Shown here piece after piece: positions 1 through 4,391 of a stretch of 5,302 bases of DNA. Made by a program: the position numbers and the translations under genes. Position 1 is the first letter of the stretch. Every line of letters begins with the position of its first letter. The stretch covers positions 1-5,302 of the forward strand of contig WFYF01000277.1 in the NCBI GenBank assembly GCA_015490255.1. The letters are read 5' to 3'. The notes beneath the pieces were generated by a model. It saw nothing but the letters and a program-made list of their open reading frames with translations, made no database searches and was not told the DNA's origin. The stretch comes from Caldifarciminota bacterium (GTDB lineage: Bacteria > Hydrothermota > Hydrothermia > S141-80).

Positions 1-354
1 GTGCTCTGGTCAGACACGACGCTGAACACCCAGCATTGCAACTTCGCGGCGGGGGATGTGGACGGGGATGGATTTTCCGAAATCGTGGTGAACTCGGGCT
101 CACTCTATGGAGGCACCTATATCTTTGACCGTCCCACCGACGTGGAGGAAACACCTTCTGAACCCTCTGGTGAAGATCATGGTTTTCGCCTGATTCCGGG
201 AGGTTTTGCCCTGCGGCGGCCGTATCCCGTAACGGTCTATGATCTCACGGGTCGGAAAGTTTTTTCGGGGAGAACCCGTCTGCTTCGCCTTCTGCCCGGC
301 GGGTATGTGGTGAGCCTGCCGGAGACGACCATCAAAATGGTGGTGGGGCGGTAA
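1..354 (+). CDS. Secreted FG-GAP/VCBS-type repeat protein with C-terminal sorting-domain-like tail (5'-truncated)
   Basis: This is the last 117 codons of a larger gene. The reading frame is open from base 1, so the GTG at position 1 is probably an internal valine and not the start. Residues about 14-43 form one FG-GAP/VCBS-like repeat with a calcium-binding loop of the form DxDxDGxxE (D19, D21, D23, E27), typical of extracellular beta-propeller proteins. After a proline/glutamate-rich linker (about 45-60), residues about 74-117 read as a small beta-sandwich with a YDLTGRKV motif and a late LLPGGYVVSL strand. This matches the pattern of the C-terminal sorting domain used by type IX secretion (x-VYDLxGRxV, PxGxYxV). 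The protein is therefore likely exported and perhaps surface-attached; its molecular function cannot be told from this fragment. The family is known mainly from the FCB group, which is the main hint to the organism. The stop is TAA at 352-354. Confidence 0.75.
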   Translation: MLWSDTTLNTQHCNFAAGDVDGDGFSEIVVNSGSLYGGTYIFDRPTDVEETPSEPSGEDHGFRLIPGGFALRRPYPVTVYDLTGRKVFSGRTRLLRLLPGGYVVSLPETTIKMVVGR

Positions 355-400
355 AAGTTCACAAGAGGCGTATGCCATGGCGTTGCGGGTGGTGCTTTTG

Positions 401-440
401 CCGCCTCAATGAAGGATTTTCCTGATCCGGGCGATTTTTT
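401..440 (+). terminator. Possible intrinsic terminator after the FG-GAP gene
   Basis: A run of six T (435-440) follows a short imperfect set of inverted repeats: CGCC at 402-405 with GGCG at 430-433, and inside it AGGA 413-416 with TCCT 420-423. The stems are only 4 bp each, so this is a weak candidate. Its support is the T tract and its position 46-86 bases after the stop codon of the upstream gene. Confidence 0.25.
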
Positions 441-446
441 CTCGCG

Positions 447-478
447 GCCGTGGAACGAAGATTCAGAAAAACCACGGC
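447..478. repeat. 7-bp perfect inverted repeat upstream of the DUF2231 promoter
   Basis: GCCGTGG at 447-453 is the exact reverse complement of CCACGGC at 472-478, separated by 18 bases. No T run follows, so it is not an obvious terminator. It lies 16 bases upstream of the -35 box at 495 and could be a regulator site or chance. Confidence 0.3.
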
Positions 479-494
479 TCCGGGGTGGCGATGT

Positions 495-523
495 TTGCAA
501 GGTCCCGGTGCCTGCTGTATGTT
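495..523 (+). promoter_or_regulatory. Sigma70-like promoter for the DUF2231 gene
   Basis: TTGCAA (495-500), a 17-nt spacer, then TATGTT (518-523). The predicted start of transcription is near 530, giving a 5' leader of about 17 nt that holds the SD sequence GGAGG (536-540), 6 nt before the ATG at 547. Box sequences and spacing match the other promoters in this window. Confidence 0.6.
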
Positions 524-546
524 CTGAACCGAACCGGAGGACGGTT

Positions 547-1086
547 ATGCCCGGATGGACGATGCAACTGGCCGTTTTGCTGACGTTTCTGTTTGCGCCG
601 GTGGAATTGGGAGCCCATAAAACCGAATCCTTATCTTCTTCAGAAGCTTTTTCCGAAGCGATAGCGGGGCAGTCCACACCTCCTCTGCTCCGGGCTCTGG
701 CCAAAGGTCTGCTTGACCATGCACACAACCAGCTGGTGCACTTCCCCATCGCCCTGGGCATCACGGCCGTGCTGTTCGTTTTTCTGGGCGTGCGCTTCCC
801 CGAACTGGAACGTCCTGCGGAAATCCTGGTATGGCTGGCGGCCATGAGCGCAGCGTTTGCCGCCGCCACGGGCCTGGCGCAGGAAGAAGTGCCTGACGCT
901 TCTTCCAGGCACGGCTGGATGGATGTGCATCAGGTTCTGGGATTGCTCTCAACGGGAAGTCTGTTTCTGTGGGGCTTCTTCTTCCGCTTCCGCCCGTTTC
1001 GGTTTCTGGCCCGCCCCTGGGGGGTGGTGGTGCTCATCCTTCTCTCCCTCACGGGTGCGGTGGGCGGCGTGATCGCCCACGGCTGA
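547..1086 (+). CDS. DUF2231-family inner-membrane protein
   Basis: This is a 179-residue predicted membrane protein of unknown biochemical role. Residues 1-23 look like a signal peptide or first membrane segment ending in LGA, though without the usual basic residues near the N-terminus. Hydrophobic helices follow at about 66-82, 91-112, 129-146 and 158-176. The segment HNQLVHFPIAL (60-70) is the DUF2231 hallmark. The downstream pattern RHGWMDVHQVLG (121-132) and the terminal GGVIAHG also match the family. Histidines at 58, 60, 65, 122, 128 and 178 sit at or near helix ends, which would suit metal or heme binding, but that is inference. I chose ATG 547 because of the SD sequence GGAGG 6 nt upstream and the promoter at 495-523. 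The in-frame ATG at 409 would lie upstream of that promoter and has no SD. It appears to be a single-gene unit. Confidence 0.8.
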   Translation: MPGWTMQLAVLLTFLFAPVELGAHKTESLSSSEAFSEAIAGQSTPPLLRALAKGLLDHAHNQLVHFPIALGITAVLFVFLGVRFPELERPAEILVWLAAMSAAFAAATGLAQEEVPDASSRHGWMDVHQVLGLLSTGSLFLWGFFFRFRPFRFLARPWGVVVLILLSLTGAVGGVIAHG

Positions 1087-1327
1087 AGGGAAACACGGGC
1101 AATGATCTCCCCGGCGCCACTTTCCCTCGCAGAGGGAATTCATCGCTTGATGGTCATGAGCCCCTGATACCACATCGCTGTGCAGGAACTTACCCCGGCG
1201 TGCGAAAGAGAGAATCAGGGTCTCCACGACGTCTCTTCTGGAACGTCACGGGGAAGTGGGCCCGGATCCTGAAGGCCCTCGTATCCCGCTTTCTTCTTCG
1301 TTGCTGAGGGTTTTGATACCTCCACCC
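1087..1327. other. Gene-free interval
   Basis: I see no supportable gene here on either strand. Open frames crossing it lack conserved motifs or an SD. The clearest structure is a perfect hairpin at 1122-1138, listed separately. A 30-codon frame from GTG 1182 to TGA 1274 was considered and not called. Confidence 0.5.
1122..1138 (+). terminator. Short hairpin downstream of the DUF2231 gene (terminator-like, no U tract)
   Basis: TTCCCTC (1122-1128) pairs perfectly with GAGGGAA (1132-1138) around the 3-nt loop GCA, 36 bases after the stop codon. Only TT follows, so it may be a weak or factor-assisted terminator or an mRNA 3'-end stabiliser. Confidence 0.3.
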
Positions 1328-1356
1328 TTGCAGATCCGTCTGAATCATTGTATGTT
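1328..1356 (+). promoter_or_regulatory. Sigma70-like promoter for the radical SAM gene, placing the start of transcription at the ATG
   Basis: TTGCAG (1328-1333), a 17-nt spacer, then TATGTT (1351-1356). Only 6 nt separate the -10 box from the ATG at 1363, so transcription should begin at or next to the start codon. There is no purine-rich SD sequence in the bases before the ATG, which agrees with leaderless translation. Confidence 0.55.
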
Positions 1357-1362
1357 TTATCC

Positions 1363-2337
1363 ATGCGCCGTGCGCTCCCGACCCTGTTTGAAGGATTCGT
1401 GAGGCCCCGTCGGGATTTTGTCCCGGCCTATCGCAACCTTACGCTCCAGGAACTGCGGCATCGGGCAGAACGGGCAAGGGAAACGCTGGCCTCCTGCCGG
1501 GTGTGCCCGAGAAACTGCGGGGTGAACCGCCTTCAGGATGAGCGCGGCGTCTGTCTCTCCGGCCGGTGGGCGGAGGTGGCGAGCGCCTTTCCCCATTTCG
1601 GCGAGGAGGATGTGCTGCGGGGATGGCGGGGAAGCGGCACAATTTTCTTTGCACATTGCAACCTGAAGTGCGTCTTCTGCCAGAACTTTGACATCAGCCG
1701 GAGAGGGCTGGGGGCCCGCCCGCTGAAGCCGGATGAGCTCGCCCACCTCATGCTGGCCCTGCAGGAGGCAGGATGCCACAACATCAACCTGGTGACGCCG
1801 GAGCACGTGGTCCCTCAGGTGCTGGAAGCCCTGGTGGTGGCGGTGGAAAGGGGCCTGCAGCTTCCCATCGTCTATAACACAAGCGCCTATGACAGCCTGG
1901 AAAGCCTGCGCCTTCTGGATGGGATTGTGGACATCTATATGCCGGATTTCAAGTTCTGGTCCCCGGATCTGGCCCGGAAATATCTCCGGGCAGAAGATTA
2001 TCCAGCTGTGGCCCGCAGCGCCATCCGGGAGATGCATCGGCAGGTGGGAGATCTGGTGGTGGATGAGGATGGGCTGGCCCTGCGGGGCGTGCTGCTGCGG
2101 CATCTTGTGATGCCGGGGTTTCTGGAGGAGACCCTTGCGATTTTGCGATGGATACGGGAAACGCTGGGCCCGGATGTGTATCTCAATCTGATGGATCAGT
2201 ATTACCCTGCGGGTCTGGTGTCGCCATCGCGGTACCCGGAGCTTCATCGGCGGCTGGCGCGGAAAGAATTTCAGGAAGCCGTCGCCGGGGCCCGGCGTCT
2301 GGGGTTCTGGCGTCTGGATGTGCGCTGGAGGTTCTGA
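1363..2337 (+). CDS. Radical SAM protein, PflX/COG1313 group (pyruvate formate-lyase-activating enzyme-like)
   Basis: This 324-residue cytoplasmic iron-sulfur protein should cleave S-adenosylmethionine to make a 5'-deoxyadenosyl radical; the substrate is unknown. The radical SAM motif CX3CX2C is C99, C103, C106, preceded by GSGTIFFAHCN (90-100). An N-terminal cysteine group C45, C48, C52, C64 (CRVCPRNCGVNR...GVC) is typical of the group and may hold a second cluster or a metal. Further group signatures are NINLVTPEHVVPQ (140-152), PIVYNTSAYDS (168-178), GIVDIYMPDFKF (187-198), RHLVMPG (246-252) and LNLMDQYYP (274-282). It is similar in pattern to glycyl-radical activases, but no glycyl radical enzyme gene is nearby, so the 'PFL-activating' label should not be taken literally. 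ATG 1363 is preferred over TTG 1348 because TTG 1348 overlaps the predicted -10 region. The gene stands alone with its own promoter. Confidence 0.88.
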   Translation: MRRALPTLFEGFVRPRRDFVPAYRNLTLQELRHRAERARETLASCRVCPRNCGVNRLQDERGVCLSGRWAEVASAFPHFGEEDVLRGWRGSGTIFFAHCNLKCVFCQNFDISRRGLGARPLKPDELAHLMLALQEAGCHNINLVTPEHVVPQVLEALVVAVERGLQLPIVYNTSAYDSLESLRLLDGIVDIYMPDFKFWSPDLARKYLRAEDYPAVARSAIREMHRQVGDLVVDEDGLALRGVLLRHLVMPGFLEETLAILRWIRETLGPDVYLNLMDQYYPAGLVSPSRYPELHRRLARKEFQEAVAGARRLGFWRLDVRWRF

Positions 2338-2357
2338 TGTCCGGAGGGACCTGCGAT

Positions 2358-2386
2358 TTGTCCGTTCCACCCGGGTTCCGTACAAT
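2358..2386 (+). promoter_or_regulatory. Sigma70-like promoter for the pilin gene
   Basis: TTGTCC (2358-2363), a 17-nt spacer, then TACAAT (2381-2386), a near-consensus -10 box. The pilin ATG at 2396 is 9 nt past the -10 box, so the mRNA would carry a leader of about 0-4 nt. The bases before the ATG (AGTCCGGG) do not form a usual SD, which supports leaderless or near-leaderless translation. Confidence 0.6.
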
Positions 2387-2395
2387 TAGTCCGGG

Positions 2396-2821
2396 ATGAG
2401 CAGAGGAAAGGGCGGGTTCACCCTCGTGGAGATCCTGGTTGTGGTGGCCATCGTGGCCGTTCTGGCCGCCATCGCCCTCCCCATGTTTTCCCGCTATCAG
2501 CAGGGGGCCTACCGGGGTGCGGTCCGCAGCGACGTGCGCAACGCGGTGAGCGCCGTGGCCCACTTTCGCGCCCTGCACGGGCGGCTGCCCACCGCCCTCC
2601 AGCCCAATCCCTGCGGACCGGGACCGGTCACCTGCTCCCTCACGGATGGGGTGCGCATCGAGGACAACATCGTTTCGGTTTCCCGCGACGTCACGCTGGA
2701 CATCCAGTTCGTGCCCTGTCCGGGTGGGGCCACCTCCTTTGTGGTGCGGGGGACCCACCGGGGGCTTGGAGGGTACGTTGCCGAATACAACGGTTGCACC
2801 GGAACATATCGGGGTTTTTGA
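2396..2821 (+). CDS. Type IV pilin-like / pseudopilin protein with prepilin cleavage site
   Basis: This 141-residue protein has a classic class III signal. A short basic leader (MSRGKGG) is followed by the prepilin peptidase and N-methylation motif G7|FTLVE, with the glutamate at mature position 5 (E12). A hydrophobic helix runs over about 8-30 and ends at ALP. After cleavage F8 would be the N-methylated first residue, and the helix anchors the subunit in the membrane or packs it into a pilus or type II-like pseudopilus. Residues about 31-63 continue as the amphipathic part of the helix, followed by a beta-rich globular head. C73 and C80 are close together and C108 and C134 are farther on, so two disulfides are possible. 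No assembly ATPase, platform protein or peptidase is in the window, so this is an orphan pilin. Whether it acts in adhesion, motility, secretion or DNA uptake cannot be told. The stop TGA (2819-2821) overlaps the -35 box of the next promoter. Confidence 0.88.
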   Translation: MSRGKGGFTLVEILVVVAIVAVLAAIALPMFSRYQQGAYRGAVRSDVRNAVSAVAHFRALHGRLPTALQPNPCGPGPVTCSLTDGVRIEDNIVSVSRDVTLDIQFVPCPGGATSFVVRGTHRGLGGYVAEYNGCTGTYRGF

Positions 2822-2846
2822 AGTTTCCCCGGAGATTGTGTATACT
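2818..2846 (+). promoter_or_regulatory. Sigma70-like promoter for the polysaccharide operon
   Basis: TTGAAG (2818-2823), a 17-nt spacer, then TATACT (2841-2846). This is the best consensus match in the window. Six nt after the -10 box comes ATG 2853, the same gap as at the radical SAM gene. Transcription is predicted to start at A2853, leaving 29 nt before the sugar-phosphate transferase start at 2882. The -35 box begins on the last bases of the pilin gene. Confidence 0.65.
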
Positions 2847-2852
2847 TTGACC

Positions 2853-2885
2853 ATGCTCGGGACAGGAGGAGCGCGCGTCTCATGA
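2853..2885 (+). CDS. Putative 10-codon leaderless upstream ORF (leader peptide MLGTGGARVS)
   Basis: ATG 2853 sits exactly where transcription should start from the promoter at 2818-2846. It opens ten codons ending in TGA (2883-2885). This stop overlaps the ATG of the next gene in an ATGA arrangement, the usual form for translational coupling. The codons also contain AGGAGG (2864-2869), which could serve as the SD for ATG 2882, though at 12 nt it is farther away than usual. If translated, ribosomes finishing the short ORF would be delivered to the start of the transferase gene. The peptide has no recognisable function and may matter only as a translation device. It has too few codons to judge by composition, so it may be fortuitous. 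Confidence 0.35.
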   Translation: MLGTGGARVS

Positions 2886-3952
2886 GTTTCCCCGCACCGC
2901 AAATCCGGCAGGAGCGGTTTCCTCTGCCGGAAAAGCAGCACTGGCGGACCGGTCACGTGGTGGTGGATTTCGGCAACTGGGTGGCCGCTGGACTGACGGC
3001 CCGATGGTTTTTCCCGGGATATGAGCTGCTTCTGCTGTGGATCGTGGTGCTCGCCTTCTCCTATGCCGTCGCCGGCCTGTGGCGCCACCCTCCCCTTCAG
3101 GAGGTGGTGGAACTCCGCCGGATGTTTCTCATTCACCTTCTGTCCTGGGTGATCACGGGGTTCCTCCTCTCCATCCCTCTCCACCGGGCCCTTCCCCTGT
3201 TCCCCGTGCTGGTGGGTTCTGCCTTCACGGGGTTCGTACTCCGGGATTTTCTCCGGCACTTCCTGGGATTCAACGCTGTATATCAGTTTCTCCGGGTGCA
3301 GGGGCCCTTTCACCGGTCCGATGTGCAAACCTGGCCTTACCGGTTTCTCAAACGCCCCCTGGACTGGGTTCTGGCCCTGATCTTCCTGATTCTCTCCCTT
3401 CCGGTGATTCTGATCGCCGCCCTCCTCGTGTTTCTGATGGATCGCCACTGGCCCTTCTTCGGCCACCTTCGGGAAGGGCTCCACGGAAAACCCTTCCGGG
3501 TGTGGAAGATCCGCACCATGTATGTGGATGCGGAACGCCGGCTGTTTGAATATCTTCGCCGGTTTCCGGAACTTCGCCAGGAGTGGGAGCGGTTCCAGAA
3601 GATCAAAAACGATCCCAGAATTCTTCCTGTGGTGGGACGCATCCTCCGGAAAACCAGCGTGGACGAACTGCCCCAGTTCTGGAACGTCCTCCGGGGAGAG
3701 ATGTCCCTCGTGGGACCCCGTCCCCTCCCGGACTATCACCTGTCCCGCTATTCCCCGGTGATCCGGCGCCTCCGCCAGCGCGCCCTGCCCGGGATCACCG
3801 GTCTGTGGCAGGTTCTGGTTCGGAGCGATGGAGACGTGATGATGCAGCAGCTTCTGGATGCTTATTACGTTCAGCACTGGTCCATGTGGCTGGACGTGTA
3901 TATCCTCCTCAAGACCTTTCGGGTGGTGATCACCGGAAAAGGAGCGTATTGA
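2882..3952 (+). CDS. Undecaprenyl-phosphate sugar-1-phosphate transferase (polyprenyl glycosylphosphotransferase, WbaP/WcaJ-like), short form
   Basis: This 356-residue membrane enzyme should transfer a hexose-1-phosphate from a nucleotide sugar to undecaprenyl phosphate, the first committed step of exopolysaccharide, capsule or O-antigen synthesis at the inner membrane. Residues about 25-125 hold about four hydrophobic helices. The catalytic bacterial sugar transferase domain runs from about 155 to 356. It begins with KRPLDWVLAL and a re-entrant hydrophobic helix (160-186), then GKPFRVWKIRTM (202-213), the KTSVDELPQFWNVLRGE segment with the Asp-Glu dyad D261/E262, SLVGPRP (275-281), PGITGLWQV (303-311) and a terminal WSMWLDVYILLKT. 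The usual Rossmann-like central domain of WbaP/WcaJ enzymes (about 450-475 residues) is absent: only about 30 residues separate the membrane bundle from the catalytic domain. Sugar specificity is unknown; glucose- or galactose-1-phosphate are common. No other in-frame start lies just upstream of ATG 2882. It heads the three-gene polysaccharide unit. Confidence 0.9.
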   Translation: MSFPAPQIRQERFPLPEKQHWRTGHVVVDFGNWVAAGLTARWFFPGYELLLLWIVVLAFSYAVAGLWRHPPLQEVVELRRMFLIHLLSWVITGFLLSIPLHRALPLFPVLVGSAFTGFVLRDFLRHFLGFNAVYQFLRVQGPFHRSDVQTWPYRFLKRPLDWVLALIFLILSLPVILIAALLVFLMDRHWPFFGHLREGLHGKPFRVWKIRTMYVDAERRLFEYLRRFPELRQEWERFQKIKNDPRILPVVGRILRKTSVDELPQFWNVLRGEMSLVGPRPLPDYHLSRYSPVIRRLRQRALPGITGLWQVLVRSDGDVMMQQLLDAYYVQHWSMWLDVYILLKTFRVVITGKGAY

Positions 3953-4386
3953 TGCGGTGGATTCTCGCTTTCTTCCCGGCCATCCTCGCGGCCCAGGACT
4001 TCCGACCTGCCCCGCCCGAAACAGGTGGCGGGATAGAGATCCGGATCTCCGTGATGGGAGAGGTCAAGCAACCCGGGACCTTCTGGATCAAGGACGGCGG
4101 AACGCTGTTGGATGCCCTCGCTGCAGCCGGTGGCCCCACGGATCGGGCCAACCTCAAAGCCATCCGCATTTCCCACACCGATCAGCGAACCTTTGAAATC
4201 GTGAACCTGGAGCGGGTGTTGACCGGTCAGGACACGTTACCTCCCCTTGAACCCGGCGACGTCATTCTGGTGCCCACCATCGCCACCGTGCGCCTGCAGC
4301 GAATTGTGGCCATCTTTCGCGATCTTTCCCTTGCCGTGGTGTCGGCGGTGAACCTCTGGCAGTTTTTCAACTCCGCCACCCAGTAA
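3952..4386 (+). CDS. Small SLBB-domain protein, probable polysaccharide export component
   Basis: This 144-residue protein begins with a short signal peptide ([15 protein letters not shown], about 1-15), so it is likely periplasmic or membrane-attached. Residues about 29-109 are an SLBB (soluble ligand binding beta-grasp) domain: [15 protein letters not shown] (32-46), [13 protein letters not shown] (51-63), then [10 protein letters not shown] (99-108). SLBB domains occur in Wza-type outer-membrane polysaccharide exporters. The poly-export domain that normally precedes them is missing, so this is not a complete Wza homologue and may be an accessory or partner subunit. Residues about 112-138 form an amphipathic-to-hydrophobic stretch ([16 protein letters not shown]) that could be a C-terminal membrane helix. 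ATG 3952 shares its A with the TGA of the upstream gene and has an AAAGGAG SD 7 nt before it, showing tight coupling. The function is inferred from domain and context. Confidence 0.82.
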   Translation: MRWILAFFPAILAAQDFRPAPPETGGGIEIRISVMGEVKQPGTFWIKDGGTLLDALAAAGGPTDRANLKAIRISHTDQRTFEIVNLERVLTGQDTLPPLEPGDVILVPTIATVRLQRIVAIFRDLSLAVVSAVNLWQFFNSATQ

Positions 4387-4391
4387 GCAGG

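Noticed and set aside
409..546. An earlier in-frame ATG at 409 for the DUF2231 gene
   Set aside because: It has no SD sequence, lies upstream of the promoter at 495-523, and adds a charged N-terminus before the signal-like segment. ATG 547 has GGAGG at proper spacing.
1179..1205. Resemblance of the bases around 1182-1203 to antisense 23S rRNA (GTGCAGG...AACTTACCC)
   Set aside because: The match covers only about 16 bases with gaps, and the flanking bases do not follow rRNA. A real rRNA fragment would be far better conserved.
1182..1274. A 30-codon frame from GTG 1182 to TGA 1274
   Set aside because: No SD, no promoter at a suitable distance and no recognisable protein pattern.
969..1307. 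A + strand 112-codon frame overlapping the end of the DUF2231 gene
   Set aside because: It is in a different frame from the supported gene, is rich in G, P and R, and has no start signals.
1357..2385. A 342-codon open frame on the - strand opposite the radical SAM gene
   Set aside because: It mirrors a well-supported + strand gene and shows no recognisable domain or ribosome binding site.
2183..3877. A 564-codon open frame on the - strand covering the pilin and most of the transferase gene
   Set aside because: Its product is rich in H, P, G and E, has no motif or membrane pattern and crosses three + strand coding regions and two promoters. The + strand proteins have clear family signatures, so this is a by-product of GC-biased codons.
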